64,000 nucleotides of DNA from Alphaproteobacteria bacterium (GTDB lineage Bacteria; Pseudomonadota; Alphaproteobacteria; Caulobacterales; Parvularculaceae), in NCBI GenBank assembly GCA_016125455.1, contig WGLS01000030.1, positions 54,175 to 118,174 of the forward strand. The letters run 5' to 3'. The notes under the pieces are model-generated. The model saw only the letters and a list, made by a program, of their open reading frames with translations. It was not told the DNA's origin and ran no database searches. Both the position numbers and the translations under genes were made by a program. This document shows positions 37,016-46,360 of the stretch, piece by piece. Position 1 is the first letter of the stretch. The number at the start of each line of letters is the position of its first letter.

Positions 37016-39187
37016 ATGACCGCAGTCCAGCAGTTCAATACCACAAGACGCGCCTTCCTCGGCGGGGCCGGCGGCTTCGTCGTCGCCGTGACGCTGCCCG
37101 TGCGGCTTCGCGCCCAGGGCGGCGCTCCGGGCGACGCGCCGCGGCCGTTTGATCCGAACGCCTTTGTTCATGTGGGCGCCGATGACATCGTGACCGTTCT
37201 GGTCAAGCACATCGAGTTCGGCCAGGGCCCCTGGACCGGCCTTGCAACGCTTGTTGCCGAGGAACTCGACGCGGACTGGTCCAAGGTCCGCGCCGAGCAT
37301 GCGCCGTCGGATCCGAAGCTCTATGGCGACCCGGGTTTTGGCGTTCAGATTACCGGCGGTTCAGCGTCGATCCGGACTTCTTACGACCTGATGCGAAAGG
37401 CTGGCGCCGCGGCGCGGGGGATGCTTGTGGCGGCCGCAGCCAGGGCGTGGAATGCGCCGGCATCGGACATTCGCGTCGAGAACGGCATGCTGATTTATGG
37501 CGACAAGTCTGCGAGCTTCGGATCGTTCGCTGACGCCGCCGCCAAAGAAGCCGCGCCGCAGGACCCGCCGCTCAAGGCGCCGGCTGATTTCAGGTACATT
37601 GGCAATCCCGACCTGCCGAAACTCGACACCGCCGCGAAGTCGACAGGCGCGGCGATGTTCACGCTCGATGTCTATCGCGACGGCATGCTCACGGCTGTCG
37701 TTCGGCATGCTGACAAATTCGGCGCGAAGGTTGCCGGCTTCGACGCTGATGCGGCGCGGGCCGTGCCGGGCGTCGTCGATGTCCGGCAGATCGGATCTGG
37801 CGTCGCTGTCTTCGGTCGCAACACCTACGCGGCGCTCCAGGGGCGAAAGGTCCTCAAGGTGACCTGGGACGAAAGCCGCGCGGAAACCCGCTCGTCCGAG
37901 CAGATTGCGACGGACTGGCTTGCCGCTTCGCGGGAGCGCGGCGCCGTCGCCCATGCGCAAGGCGACGTCGATGCAGCGCTCGCCGCCGCCGCCACGACGC
38001 TTGATGCGGACTATGTGTTCCCGTTCCTCGCCCATGCCCCGATGGAGCCTCTCGACGCGGTGATCGCGCCGGCCGAAGGCGGTGGCGTCGAGGTTTGGCT
38101 TGGCAGCCAGAGCGTCACCATCGATCACCAGACGATCGCGGACGCCTGCGGCATCGGCATGGACAAGGTAAAGCTTAACATCATGCTCGCCGGCGGCAGC
38201 TTCGGTCGGCGCGCGCAGCCTGTCTCTGATTTCGCCCGCGAAGCCGCCGAGGCCTTCATGGCCGTGGGCGGCGACAAGCCGGTCAAGCTGATGTGGACGC
38301 GCGAGGATGATATTCGCGGCGGCTTCTATCGGCCGTTGTCGGGTCATCGCCTGCGTGGCGGCCTTGACGCCGACGGCCGGATCGTCGCGTGGGAGCACGT
38401 GGTCGTCGGCCAGTCATTCGCCACTGATACGCCGTTCGAAAGCATGTTGATCCAGGACGGCGTCGATGGCGGCCTCGTTGAGGGCGCTTCGGAAATTCCG
38501 TATGCGGTGCCCAACATCAATGTCAGCAACCACATCATGCGCGGTCCGGTGCCGGTCCTGTGGTGGCGATCCGTCGGCCACACCCACACGGGATATGTCG
38601 TCGAAACCTTCATCGACGAACTGCTTGAAAAAGCCGGGAAAGATGCGGTTGAAGGCCGGCTTGCGCTGATGTCGCAAAAGAACCCGCGCCTCGCCGGCAC
38701 GCTTCGAAAGGCGGCCGAGATGGCCGACTGGCGGGCGGCGCGACCGGCCGACCGGGCGCTCGGCGTCGCGAGCGTCCAGTCGTTCGGCAGCTACGTCACC
38801 CAGGTCGCTGAGGTTTCGATGGCTGACGGCGCGCCTAAAGTGCACAAGGTGTGGTGCGCCGTGGACTGCGGAATCGCCGTCAATCCCGACATCATCGCGG
38901 CGCAGATGGAGGGCGGCATCGGCTATGGCCTCAGCGCGATCCTCTTCAACGAACTGCAACTCGGCCAGGGCGGCGCGATCATGCAGTCGAACTTCCATGA
39001 CTATCGATCCTTGAAGCTGCACGAGATGCCCGAGGTCGACGTCGCGATCATCAAGTCCGACGCCGCGCCGACAGGGGTCGGCGAGCCAGGCCTGCCGCCA
39101 ATCGGGCCGGCCGTTGCGAACGCCGTCCGTAAGCTGACGGGCGAACCGGTTCGACGCCCGCCTTTCGTCCGGTCAATGACGGCCTGA
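37016..39187 (+). CDS. iorB: Isoquinoline 1-oxidoreductase-like molybdenum subunit (copy 2)
   Basis: The 723-residue Moco subunit has a Tat signal, [12 protein letters not shown] (about residues 9-20). Xanthine-oxidase-family segments include [36 protein letters not shown] and [14 protein letters not shown]. The terminal [18 protein letters not shown] holds the catalytic Glu region. Compared with copy 1 the substrate-facing stretches differ, so the two probably act on different compounds. It starts three bases after iorA and is followed 11 bp later by a dihaem cytochrome. Confidence 0.9.
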   Translation: MTAVQQFNTTRRAFLGGAGGFVVAVTLPVRLRAQGGAPGDAPRPFDPNAFVHVGADDIVTVLVKHIEFGQGPWTGLATLVAEELDADWSKVRAEHAPSDPKLYGDPGFGVQITGGSASIRTSYDLMRKAGAAARGMLVAAAARAWNAPASDIRVENGMLIYGDKSASFGSFADAAAKEAAPQDPPLKAPADFRYIGNPDLPKLDTAAKSTGAAMFTLDVYRDGMLTAVVRHADKFGAKVAGFDADAARAVPGVVDVRQIGSGVAVFGRNTYAALQGRKVLKVTWDESRAETRSSEQIATDWLAASRERGAVAHAQGDVDAALAAAATTLDADYVFPFLAHAPMEPLDAVIAPAEGGGVEVWLGSQSVTIDHQTIADACGIGMDKVKLNIMLAGGSFGRRAQPVSDFAREAAEAFMAVGGDKPVKLMWTREDDIRGGFYRPLSGHRLRGGLDADGRIVAWEHVVVGQSFATDTPFESMLIQDGVDGGLVEGASEIPYAVPNINVSNHIMRGPVPVLWWRSVGHTHTGYVVETFIDELLEKAGKDAVEGRLALMSQKNPRLAGTLRKAAEMADWRAARPADRALGVASVQSFGSYVTQVAEVSMADGAPKVHKVWCAVDCGIAVNPDIIAAQMEGGIGYGLSAILFNELQLGQGGAIMQSNFHDYRSLKLHEMPEVDVAIIKSDAAPTGVGEPGLPPIGPAVANAVRKLTGEPVRRPPFVRSMTA

Positions 39188-39198
39188 GGAGAATTACA

Positions 39199-39849
39199 AT
39201 GTGGAATGCACTTGCGCGCGCCTGCGCGCTCGCCCTTGGCCTTGCCGCTCTCGCCGCCTGCGGCGGGACGGAAGTCAGCGCGCCACCCGCGCCGGAAAAC
39301 GACGGACCGTCTGAAATCAGCGGCCTGAAGACGCCGGCTGCATTCGCCGGCATCGAAGACGATGAGGCGCGTGCGGCGGCCCTGTTTTCGGAAATGACGA
39401 AGGTCATGTTTCATCCGCGCTGCGCCAATTGCCACCCGCGCGACGGCGGTCCGCGACAGGGCGACGACATGTCGCCGCATGTGCCGCAAGTGGTGCGCGG
39501 CGATGGGCTTGGCGCGCCGGGTATGGAATGCACTGCCTGCCACGGCGCCTCGAACGTCGCTTTCGCAACGTCTGAAGGCTCGATTCCGGGGGCTGAACCC
39601 TGGGCCCTTGCCCCTGCATCGATGGGCTGGATCGGCCTCGACGCAACAGCGCTTTGCGCCCAGGTCAAGGACGAAAGCCGAAATGGCGGGCGCTCGCTTG
39701 CCGACCTCGTCGACCACAACACGAAGGACCACCTAGTGAACTGGGCGTGGAACCCGGGCGACGGCCGCGCGCCGGCGCCAGGCGACCAGGCGACGTTCGG
39801 GGCGCTGACGGCGGCATGGGTAGAGGCGGGGGCCCACTGCCCCGGTTGA
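39199..39849 (+). CDS. Dihaem cytochrome c lipoprotein, IorAB partner (copy 2)
   Basis: The 216-residue protein has a lipobox (LAAC, Cys21) and two haem motifs, CANCH (about residue 75) and CTACH (about residue 113). The C-terminal half parallels the first copy: [35 protein letters not shown] and a final HCPG. Unlike copy 1, it appears lipid-anchored rather than soluble. It should accept electrons from IorAB copy 2. A good ribosome-binding site (TGAGGAG) precedes the ATG at 39199. Confidence 0.87.
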   Translation: MWNALARACALALGLAALAACGGTEVSAPPAPENDGPSEISGLKTPAAFAGIEDDEARAAALFSEMTKVMFHPRCANCHPRDGGPRQGDDMSPHVPQVVRGDGLGAPGMECTACHGASNVAFATSEGSIPGAEPWALAPASMGWIGLDATALCAQVKDESRNGGRSLADLVDHNTKDHLVNWAWNPGDGRAPAPGDQATFGALTAAWVEAGAHCPG

Positions 39850-39866
39850 TCCGGCGTTCGACGGGT

Positions 39867-41060
39867 TCAGATCGGCCCGATCAGCGTCATGTCGACGCGG
39901 TCGCCGACGGCGGCCGCCGGCGCGTTCGCCCGCCGCAGGACAAGTGCGTTCGCCGACAGGAACGGCCGGATCAGCGAGCTGTCCTGATTGTCAGACGGCG
40001 TCACCAAGACCGCGCCATTGTTATCGATCCGCGCCGTCGCCCGCAGCAAAGAGTCTCGCGATCCTTCGGCGTCCAGCGCCGCAGCGAGGCGCGCGCGCCG
40101 GAATGGCGTCGCGTCGCCGGTCAGCAGCGGCCGCAGGAAAATGTGCGCGCACACGAAGGCGGAGGCGGGATTGCCCGGCAGGCCGAGGGCGATCTGCGCG
40201 CCGCGCCGTGAGAGCCAGGTCGGCTTGCCCGGCCGGATAGCGACTTTCGCAAACAGCGGTTCAAACCCTTCCGCCGCGAAGGCGGGGCGCATCAGGTCAT
40301 GATCGCCAACCGACGCGCCGCCAACCGGCAGGAGGATGTCGATCGACTTTGCGCGATTGATATGAGTACGGATGGAGTCCAGCGAATCCGCCGCGACCCC
40401 AAGATCAACGGCCTCGCCGCCCCAACTCGCAATCAGGCCGGCAAGGGCAACCGGATTGGAATTGACGATCTGGCCAGGGGCCAGCGTGGTCCCTGGCGGC
40501 CGCAATTCATCGCCATTGGCGAGAATGCCGACCCGCAGACGGCGTCGGACCCCAAGCGTCGCGAGATTTCCCGCCGCCGCCGCGGCAAGCTCGCTCGGCC
40601 CGATGACGGCGCCAACGGGCGCAAGCTCCTCGCCTGATCGAAAATCCATGCCCGCGGGCCTAACATGCCTCGCCTTGTCGTGGCCGCGAAAGATCGTCAC
40701 GCAGTCGCCGTCGCGCGCCGCGTCTTCCTGCATGACAATGTGATCGGCGCCTGGCGGCACGCTCGCGCCAGTGAAAATCCGAACCGCCTCGCCAGAGGAT
40801 ATCGTGGCGGCCGATGGCGCCCCGGCGCGGGATTCGCCGACAATCCGCAGGCTGGCGCCAGCGTTGCGAACGTCGACGAGCCTGACGGCGTAGCCATCCA
40901 TCGCCGAAACGTCAGCAGGCGGCCGATCAACCGTCGCGATCACGGGTTCGGCGAGGCGCCGGCCGAGCGCGGCGTCGAGGGCCGCGCGTTCGACTGTCGC
41001 CGCTGGCGCCGCCGCTGCGAGAATTTTTTGCGCGTCGTCAATCGAGACCAGCGCGCTCAC
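39867..41060 (-). CDS. moeA: Molybdopterin molybdenumtransferase
   Basis: MoeA inserts molybdate into adenylated molybdopterin. The 397-residue cytosolic protein shows AMDGYAV (about residue 54), the GxSxGD-type catalytic motif as VGGASVGDHDLM (about residues 242-253), VAIRPGKPTW and GLPGNPASAF, plus a C-terminal domain IV ending near SANALVLRRA. It is the last gene of the minus-strand moa operon and its start overlaps the moaC stop by four bases. It converges on the cytochrome gene with a 17-bp gap. Confidence 0.95.
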   Translation of the reverse strand: MSALVSIDDAQKILAAAAPAATVERAALDAALGRRLAEPVIATVDRPPADVSAMDGYAVRLVDVRNAGASLRIVGESRAGAPSAATISSGEAVRIFTGASVPPGADHIVMQEDAARDGDCVTIFRGHDKARHVRPAGMDFRSGEELAPVGAVIGPSELAAAAAGNLATLGVRRRLRVGILANGDELRPPGTTLAPGQIVNSNPVALAGLIASWGGEAVDLGVAADSLDSIRTHINRAKSIDILLPVGGASVGDHDLMRPAFAAEGFEPLFAKVAIRPGKPTWLSRRGAQIALGLPGNPASAFVCAHIFLRPLLTGDATPFRRARLAAALDAEGSRDSLLRATARIDNNGAVLVTPSDNQDSSLIRPFLSANALVLRRANAPAAAVGDRVDMTLIGPI

Positions 41061-41554
41061 GCCATGTCCTTGCGATAATCTCCGGACGCGCCGCCGCTTT
41101 TTTCAATGAGTTCAACGCCGCCAATGGTCATGCCCTTGTCGACCGCCTTCAGCATGTCATAGAGCGTCAGGCACGCGCCGGCGACGGCCGTCAGCGCCTC
41201 CATCTCGACGCCCGTCCTTGCGGATGTCCGGGCGATCGCCGTCACCACGAGTTCGCAGGCGTCGTCGTCGGCGTCGATGGCGACGGTGACGCTGGTCAAG
41301 GGCAGGGGGTGGCAAAGCGGAATGAAGTCCGCCGTTCGTTTCGCCGCCATTATGCCGGCAAGCTCGGCGACGGCGAGCGGGTCGCCTTTCTTTGTCGTCC
41401 TTGACATGGCGAGGTCGAGCGTGGCGCGATTCATCCGTATACGGCCGGTCGCCGTTGCTGACCGGTCGGTGACGGCCTTGCCGCCAACGTCGACCATCCG
41501 TGCGCGCCCGTCGGGGCCAATGTGGGTCAATCCAGCCATGCGGCGATCGCTCAT
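41057..41554 (-). CDS. moaC: Cyclic pyranopterin monophosphate synthase
   Basis: MoaC converts the MoaA product to cyclic pyranopterin monophosphate. From ATG 41554 the protein is 165 residues, the usual family length. It has MVDVGGKAVTDRSATA, IMAAKRTADFIPLCHPLPLT (active-site His), RTGVEMEALTAV and YDMLKAVDKGM. The start overlaps the moaB stop by four bases. A longer in-frame extension to 41887 lies antisense-frame within moaB and has no family similarity, so it is rejected. Confidence 0.95.
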   Translation of the reverse strand: MSDRRMAGLTHIGPDGRARMVDVGGKAVTDRSATATGRIRMNRATLDLAMSRTTKKGDPLAVAELAGIMAAKRTADFIPLCHPLPLTSVTVAIDADDDACELVVTAIARTSARTGVEMEALTAVAGACLTLYDMLKAVDKGMTIGGVELIEKSGGASGDYRKDMA

Positions 41555-42093
41555 GCCTCCTGCAGGCGCGGCATCAGCTCGACGAGATTGCATGGCTTGT
41601 GCCGGCTGTCGAGCTGATAGCTGATGACCTTGTCCCAGCCGTCCTTGACCGCGCCGTTCGAACCGGGAAGGCAAAAGATGAAGGTGCCGCTGGCGACGCC
41701 CGCGACCGCGCGCGACTGAAGCGTCGACAGGCCGACGCTTTCGAAGCTGACCTGATGGAAGATCACCGAGAACCCTTCGATCGTTTTGTCGAAGAGCGGC
41801 GTAACGGCCTCGGGCGTGACGTCGCGCCCCGTGAGCCCGGTGCCGCCGCTTGAAATGACGACGTCGATCGTCGGATCGGCGATCCACGCGGAAACCTGAT
41901 CGCGGATCGCTGCGCGGTCGTCCGGGACGATCTTTCGTCCGGCGACGACGTGCCCTGCGTTTGCGATCCGGTCAGCGAGCGTTGCGCCCGACGTGTCCGT
42001 TTCCTCTGTGCGCGTATCGCTGACGATCAGGATCGCGATGCGAACCGGTATGAACTCAAGATCGGCATTAATGCCATGCATGGCGGTCGTCAT
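41551..42093 (-). CDS. moaB: MoaB/MogA-type molybdopterin adenylyltransferase
   Basis: The 180-residue protein adenylates or binds molybdopterin before MoeA. Typical motifs are [36 protein letters not shown] and [16 protein letters not shown]. No separate mogA is present in the window, so this probably supplies that activity. The ATG at 42093 follows a GGGAAAGG ribosome-binding site; the extension to 42180 lies in another gene's spacer and is not favoured. It lies downstream of moaE and overlaps moaC. Confidence 0.92.
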   Translation of the reverse strand: MTTAMHGINADLEFIPVRIAILIVSDTRTEETDTSGATLADRIANAGHVVAGRKIVPDDRAAIRDQVSAWIADPTIDVVISSGGTGLTGRDVTPEAVTPLFDKTIEGFSVIFHQVSFESVGLSTLQSRAVAGVASGTFIFCLPGSNGAVKDGWDKVISYQLDSRHKPCNLVELMPRLQEA

Positions 42094-42107
42094 CCTTTCC
42101 CTAGAAT

Positions 42108-42554
42108 TTAACCCCAGCGCCGACGGTCGGCATGGTCGTCCGGTCGCGGTTCGATCCAGTGGGCGCCCGCGTCGGTCCATTCCTTTTTCCAGAAGACGGC
42201 TTCGGTCTTCAGGTAGTCCATCAGGAAATCCGCCGCCTCGAACGCCGCGCGCCGATGCCGCGACGCAGTCGCGACGAAGACGATCGGATCGCCAGGCGCC
42301 ATGTCGCCAACCCGGTGGATCGCCATCGCCGCAAGCAAGGGCCAGCGGCTTTCCGCCATCGCGGTGGCGGCTTCAGCTTCGCGCTCCGTCAGCGGCGAAT
42401 AGGCTTCCAGCGTCAGTTTGCGCACCGGGGCGCCGTTTGCATCGGGACGAACGACGCCGGTGAATGTCACGATCGCGCCGGCGTCGGCGACGGCCTTCGC
42501 GAAGTCGCGATAGGCGGCGCCCGGATCAAGCGGCGTCGATTGCAGGCGGAACAT
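42108..42554 (-). CDS. moaE: Molybdopterin synthase catalytic subunit
   Basis: MoaE transfers sulfur from thiocarboxylated MoaD to the cyclic pyranopterin. The 148-residue protein shows GAIVTFTGVVR, LTLEAYSPLTEREAEA, IHRVGDMAPGDPIVFVATASRHRRAAFEA and the catalytic-lysine segment LKTEAVFWKKEWT. All hallmark basic residues are present. It starts two bases after the moaD stop. Confidence 0.96.
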   Translation of the reverse strand: MFRLQSTPLDPGAAYRDFAKAVADAGAIVTFTGVVRPDANGAPVRKLTLEAYSPLTEREAEAATAMAESRWPLLAAMAIHRVGDMAPGDPIVFVATASRHRRAAFEAADFLMDYLKTEAVFWKKEWTDAGAHWIEPRPDDHADRRRWG

Positions 42555-42556
42555 GG

Positions 42557-42805
42557 CTATCCTCCGCCGACTGGCGGCAGAAACGCGATCGTGTCGTCGT
42601 TTGAGACTGCCGATGGCTCATTGACCATTTCGTCATTGATGCATAGGCGCACCGAGCCGGCGCGCAACGCGCCGCCGGCGTCCTTTTCGTGGTCGAGCCA
42701 GTCCCGAAGGCGCTGCGTGTCGCTGACGCCAGCGGGCAGGACGACCGTTTCGGCCCTGGCGCCGCATACATCTGCGAGTCGACCGAAATATAGGATCTGC
42801 GCCAT
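42557..42805 (-). CDS. moaD: Molybdopterin synthase sulfur carrier subunit
   Basis: The 82-residue ubiquitin-fold protein starts MAQILYFGRLAD and ends PPVGGG. A terminal Gly-Gly is the site of thiocarboxylation; here three glycines occur at the end rather than the usual two. NDEMVNEPSAVSNDDTIAFLPP matches the family. It sits between moaA (four bases upstream) and moaE. Confidence 0.94.
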   Translation of the reverse strand: MAQILYFGRLADVCGARAETVVLPAGVSDTQRLRDWLDHEKDAGGALRAGSVRLCINDEMVNEPSAVSNDDTIAFLPPVGGG

Positions 42806-42809
42806 CGGT

Positions 42810-43922
42810 CTAGCCGCCCGTCATCGACATGTGGCGATCAAGCGCGGGCGCAGCGCCATGGCCTCGGATAGCGAAGTCATGCTTCTCCGGCTTTGCGCCC
42901 AGTGCCCGGTCAAGTGCCCGGTCAAGTGCCCGGTCAAGCGCCCGATCAGGCGCTTCTTCAGGCCTGGCGGCAAACACCCCTTCGCTGGACGCTCCGGGGA
43001 ACTGGCCGGGAGCGGCGTCTGCGCGGATGGCGTCCCTCAGGTCGACATAATCGTCCTGACCGAGACACATGTAGATGCGTCCCGTGCAGGTGACGCGCAC
43101 GCGATTGCAGCCGGCGCAGAAATTATTGGTAAGCGGCGTAATGAAGCCGAGCCGGCCGCCGGTCTCGTTAACTTTAACATATCGCGATGGTCCGGCAAGG
43201 AAATCTCCGCGAGGTTCGTCAATGAGCGTCCAGCGCGCCGCAAGGGCGTCCCGCACGGCGCTCAGCGGCAGATACTGGTCGAACCGGTCTTCGCCGGTAT
43301 CTCCAAGGGGCATGATCTCAATCAGCGTCAGGTCGTATCCACGCCCATGGGCCCATTCGATCATGCCGGGCAGGTCATCCGCATTCTGATGCTTCAGCGC
43401 TACGGTGTTTATCTTGACGCCAAGGCCGGCTGCATCGGCCGCATCAAGGCCGCGCATCACGGCGCCGAGATCCCCGCGCCGGGTGATCTCCCTGAATTTT
43501 GCCGGGTCAATTGTATCAAGCGAGACGTTAATCCGCCGGACGCCGGCCGCAGCCAGGTCGTGCGCACACGCCTCCAGGAGGGTCGCATTCGTGGTAAGCG
43601 TAAGTTCTTCAAGGCCGTTCCCGAGGCGCTGGCCCAGCGCCTTGATCAGTTTGATGACGTCGCGTCGCACCAGTGGCTCGCCGCCCGTCAGCCGAATTTT
43701 CCTTACGCCTCGAGCAATGAACGCGTCCGAGACCCGGACCAGCTCTTCGAGGGTGAGGAGCTCCGACTTCGGCAGGAATTTCATGCGTTCCGACATGCAA
43801 TAGGCGCATCGCAGGTCGCACCGGTCGGTCACCGACAGGCGCAAATAGCTGACACACCGGCCGAATGCATCGATCAGCGGCCTCGGGGTCGATTGGGGCT
43901 GCGCGATTGCGCCGTCAGGCAT
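42810..43922 (-). CDS. moaA: GTP 3',8-cyclase, with a tandem-repeat insert
   Basis: MoaA is a radical-SAM enzyme making the first Moco precursor from GTP. The N-terminal 4Fe-4S motif is CDLRCAYC (CxxxCxxC) and the second cluster is FCAGCNRVR with a later C (RIYMCLG). The protein ends MTGG, keeping the C-terminal Gly-Gly needed for activity. From ATG 43922 (GGAG 10 bases upstream) it is 370 residues; a GTG at 43940 is an alternative. An unusual insert near the C-terminus contains repeated L-D-R-A units encoded by a 12-bp tandem repeat. It overlaps the upstream xdhC-mocA stop by eight bases. Confidence 0.94.
   Translation of the reverse strand: MPDGAIAQPQSTPRPLIDAFGRCVSYLRLSVTDRCDLRCAYCMSERMKFLPKSELLTLEELVRVSDAFIARGVRKIRLTGGEPLVRRDVIKLIKALGQRLGNGLEELTLTTNATLLEACAHDLAAAGVRRINVSLDTIDPAKFREITRRGDLGAVMRGLDAADAAGLGVKINTVALKHQNADDLPGMIEWAHGRGYDLTLIEIMPLGDTGEDRFDQYLPLSAVRDALAARWTLIDEPRGDFLAGPSRYVKVNETGGRLGFITPLTNNFCAGCNRVRVTCTGRIYMCLGQDDYVDLRDAIRADAAPGQFPGASSEGVFAARPEEAPDRALDRALDRALDRALGAKPEKHDFAIRGHGAAPALDRHMSMTGG
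42901..42948 (-). repeat. Four 12-bp tandem repeats inside moaA
   Basis: Plus-strand units are AGTGCCCGGTCA three times, then the degenerate AGCGCCCGATCA. On the coding strand each unit encodes L-D-R-A in frame. Twelve-base units keep the frame, so copy number could change without disrupting moaA. Confidence 0.9.
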
Positions 43923-45480
43923 CGAGGTATCGCTCCGCACGAATGAGATCGGAAGACGTGTCTATATCGAGGGCCCCGACTTCGTCGAGGTCGACAGTCA
44001 CTGCGCCGGGCAGCGACCGGAAAACCGACCGCGCGCCGGCGTCGCCGTCGATTGCCGCGAGGGCGTGAAAACAGTCGCGGCGGAAAAGCGCTGGCGGCGA
44101 GGGCGCATCGGGTCCGCGGCTCATCACGGCGCCGGCGCCGCCATCAAGGCGCGCCTTCATCCGACGCACGTGCGCGTCGCTTACGAACGGCATGTCGGCG
44201 AGCAAGACAAGCGCTGCGCGCGCGCCGTTTTCCGCTTCGGCGCGTCGCACGCCTGCCGCAAGCGACGTAGCCTGACCGTTTGCTGCATCCGGGTTGACAA
44301 GGATGTTCCAGCCCAATGCCTCAAGGAGATCGCTGCGAGCGGATTGGCCAGGGCCGACGACGGCGATCCGGTCGGCGACGAGATCATGCGACAGCCGCGC
44401 CGCCGAATGGGCGAGGACCGGCTGGCCGCGCAAGGAGGCCATCAGCTTGTCGCCCCCTTCGAACCGCGAGGCGCATCCCGCCGCTAGCAGAATGATCGCG
44501 GTATCCTCAAAGCGTGCGGTCCGGACGTCAGCGTAGGCTTCAATGATTTCCGCCAGCACGGAGGCTGCGACCATCGAGGCCTCTCGCATGGAGGCGACAA
44601 GGCCGATCGGTCCGCGCACCCGGGCGATTTTTCGCTGGTCTACGCCGATCGCGGCCAGACGCCTCTTGCGGGCGTCCTGGGCGCGCTGGCTGCCAACCGC
44701 GCCGACGTAGAACGCCGGACCGTCGAGCGCTGAAGAGAGAAGGTCCGCCTCGCGGTCCGCATCGTGAAACGCAAGCACGAACGCCGTCCACGGATCGTCA
44801 GGCGACGCGGCGCCCGGACGGCAAACCGGATCGCCGGTCGAACCGTTGCCGGCAAGCAGCGTCGCCTCGACGCCGAGCCCCGCCGCCATGGCAACGTCAA
44901 GTTCATCCGGGGACTGATAGGCGACGCGATAGCCCGACGCCTTCGCCAGCGCCGCGAGGGCAAGCGAATCCGCGCCGCGGCCGGCGATGCGCAGGCGAAG
45001 TTTCGGCGCATGCCGGAAGGTCGCCACGCCCGCCAATGGTCCGTCGGCCGCCGTATGGCGAAGCCTCCCATCATCGTCGATACGGAGCGCAGCGGGGCGA
45101 CGCGTCAGCAGCGCCTGCTGGAATAGCGCGAGCTCCGTCTCCTCAGGCGCCGGGATGATTGCGACGTCGATGGCCCCGCCGCACGGCAGGGGCAGGTCGA
45201 GATAGGGCGAGCCCTGCCCATATCGCACCCGCCTGACCCGCCCGTCCACGATGGCCTGTTGCGCCTGCAGCGCCACGTCCGCATCAATGCACCCGCCGGA
45301 CAGATAGCCTGCGACGCCGCCGTCCGCCGATATCGCCATCATCGCGCCAGGCGCGCGCACGCCGCCGCCGGCCGTGCCGGCGACGATGGCGAGAGCGGCC
45401 GGACCCTGTCTCCGCCAGGCGAACCAGGCGTCGAGCACGTCTTCCGCCCATTCGAGGTGCTGTCGCGTTCGCGCGGTCAT
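43915..45480 (-). CDS. XdhC/CoxI - MocA (NTP-transferase) fusion
   Basis: The 521-residue protein joins two Moco-maturation functions. The N-terminal half is XdhC-like: [17 protein letters not shown] and YLSGGCID (about residues 40-66), then a Rossmann domain with [10 protein letters not shown] and [21 protein letters not shown] (about 255-310). From about 328 a MobA/MocA nucleotidyltransferase begins with [18 protein letters not shown], then [16 protein letters not shown]. Together they suggest CMP transfer to Moco (MCD formation) and delivery to the xanthine-oxidase-type IorB subunits. It is the first gene of the moa operon. Confidence 0.9.
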   Translation of the reverse strand: MTARTRQHLEWAEDVLDAWFAWRRQGPAALAIVAGTAGGGVRAPGAMMAISADGGVAGYLSGGCIDADVALQAQQAIVDGRVRRVRYGQGSPYLDLPLPCGGAIDVAIIPAPEETELALFQQALLTRRPAALRIDDDGRLRHTAADGPLAGVATFRHAPKLRLRIAGRGADSLALAALAKASGYRVAYQSPDELDVAMAAGLGVEATLLAGNGSTGDPVCRPGAASPDDPWTAFVLAFHDADREADLLSSALDGPAFYVGAVGSQRAQDARKRRLAAIGVDQRKIARVRGPIGLVASMREASMVAASVLAEIIEAYADVRTARFEDTAIILLAAGCASRFEGGDKLMASLRGQPVLAHSAARLSHDLVADRIAVVGPGQSARSDLLEALGWNILVNPDAANGQATSLAAGVRRAEAENGARAALVLLADMPFVSDAHVRRMKARLDGGAGAVMSRGPDAPSPPALFRRDCFHALAAIDGDAGARSVFRSLPGAVTVDLDEVGALDIDTSSDLIRAERYLDA

Positions 45481-45513
45481 CGACCCCGTTATAAACGTGC
45501 ATTAACACCGGCG

Positions 45514-45882
45514 CTAGGCTTTGACGCTCGTTGACAAGGCGGCAATTGCGGCGAGGTTGTCGGCGGTCGCATCGGACGCCGACCCGCAGATCCGGTCGTA
45601 GATTTCCAAAAGTAGCGCGCCGCGCGGCGTAATCTCGGTGCCGCCCCGGTCCGCGCCGCCGTGGCGCGAGGCGACCACCGGACCGCCGGCAATTCGGCCA
45701 AGTTCGTCGAGCAGCCGCATCGCTTTGGGATACGACATCCCGATCGAGCCCGCCGCCGCACGGATCGACGCGTGGACGCCGATCAGCCGCAACAATTCGA
45801 TCTTTCCTGGCCCAATCCGTCCATTGGGGCCGTCAATCCGGATGCTGAGTCGATAGGACTGCGTCGTTGGGCGTGATGTCAT
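45514..45882 (-). CDS. ModE-like winged-helix regulator lacking molybdate-binding domains
   Basis: The 122-residue protein matches the N-terminal DNA-binding domain of ModE: GPGKIELLRLIGVHASIRAAAGSIGMSYPKAMRLLDELGR (about 28-67, LysR-type helix-turn-helix), VVASRHGGADRGGTEITPRG and a helical dimerisation tail. The two MOP/TOBE domains of E. coli ModE are absent, as in short ModE-like proteins of several alphaproteobacteria. It lies 33 bp upstream of the xdhC-mocA/moa operon on the same strand and may control it. How it senses molybdate is unclear. Confidence 0.87.
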   Translation of the reverse strand: MTSRPTTQSYRLSIRIDGPNGRIGPGKIELLRLIGVHASIRAAAGSIGMSYPKAMRLLDELGRIAGGPVVASRHGGADRGGTEITPRGALLLEIYDRICGSASDATADNLAAIAALSTSVKA

Positions 45883-46360
45883 CTTGCTCGTTCAATTGTT
45901 GCGGCTGAATTCGCGTTCAAGGGGAAATGGAGTGGGGAAAACGTAACCTGGATTCGGTTTTTTAGCTTGCGTGCGAGAAAGGTTCGCGTCGGGAGGCTTG
46001 ATCCTTTTCTGGCGCAGCCTACGTAGCAGCACGCGAAACATTGGCTTTGCGACAGAAATCCGTGACGTGAACCTGGGCGCCGACGCAAATTGCCACGCGA
46101 CTGACAATGATTTTTCCTGCAAGCTGATAATCTTAACGACTCTGGAAAGGTTGCAATCGAGACTCAATACGTCGGCAAGCGGCGGCGACAGGCTGCTGAA
46201 TACTGGGTGTCACGGAACAGTCTTAGTGAATCAATAGAGTTTTGGACGCCGCCGGATGTTCGGAGTCGACCACAACTCCGACAAGAATTCTGAGCGGGAC
46301 GCTCTCCAAGTCGCAGACAAGGACGCCTTGCGCCGGGTCAGGACAAGCTGGAACAAACCA
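45883..46360. other. Divergent control region between modE-like gene and RND operon
   Basis: This 478-bp gap is the longest in the window. It contains a 7-bp inverted repeat at 46260-46281. Small open frames within it have no family features or ribosome-binding sites. It presumably holds promoters for both directions. No Moco riboswitch-like fold was recognised by eye. Confidence 0.55.
46260..46281. promoter_or_regulatory. Inverted repeat upstream of the RND operon, candidate operator
   Basis: TCGGAGT and ACTCCGA form a perfect 7-bp inverted repeat with an 8-base spacer, 79 bp before the adaptor start. This geometry suits a TetR-type operator or an RNA hairpin in the leader. A TetR gene lies downstream of the pump at 53.4 kb. 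Confidence 0.35.

Noticed and set aside
41555..41887. N-terminal extension of moaC
   Set aside because: It lies out of frame inside moaB, is Arg/His-rich and adds nothing known in MoaC. The ATG at 41554 overlapping the moaB stop gives the normal length.
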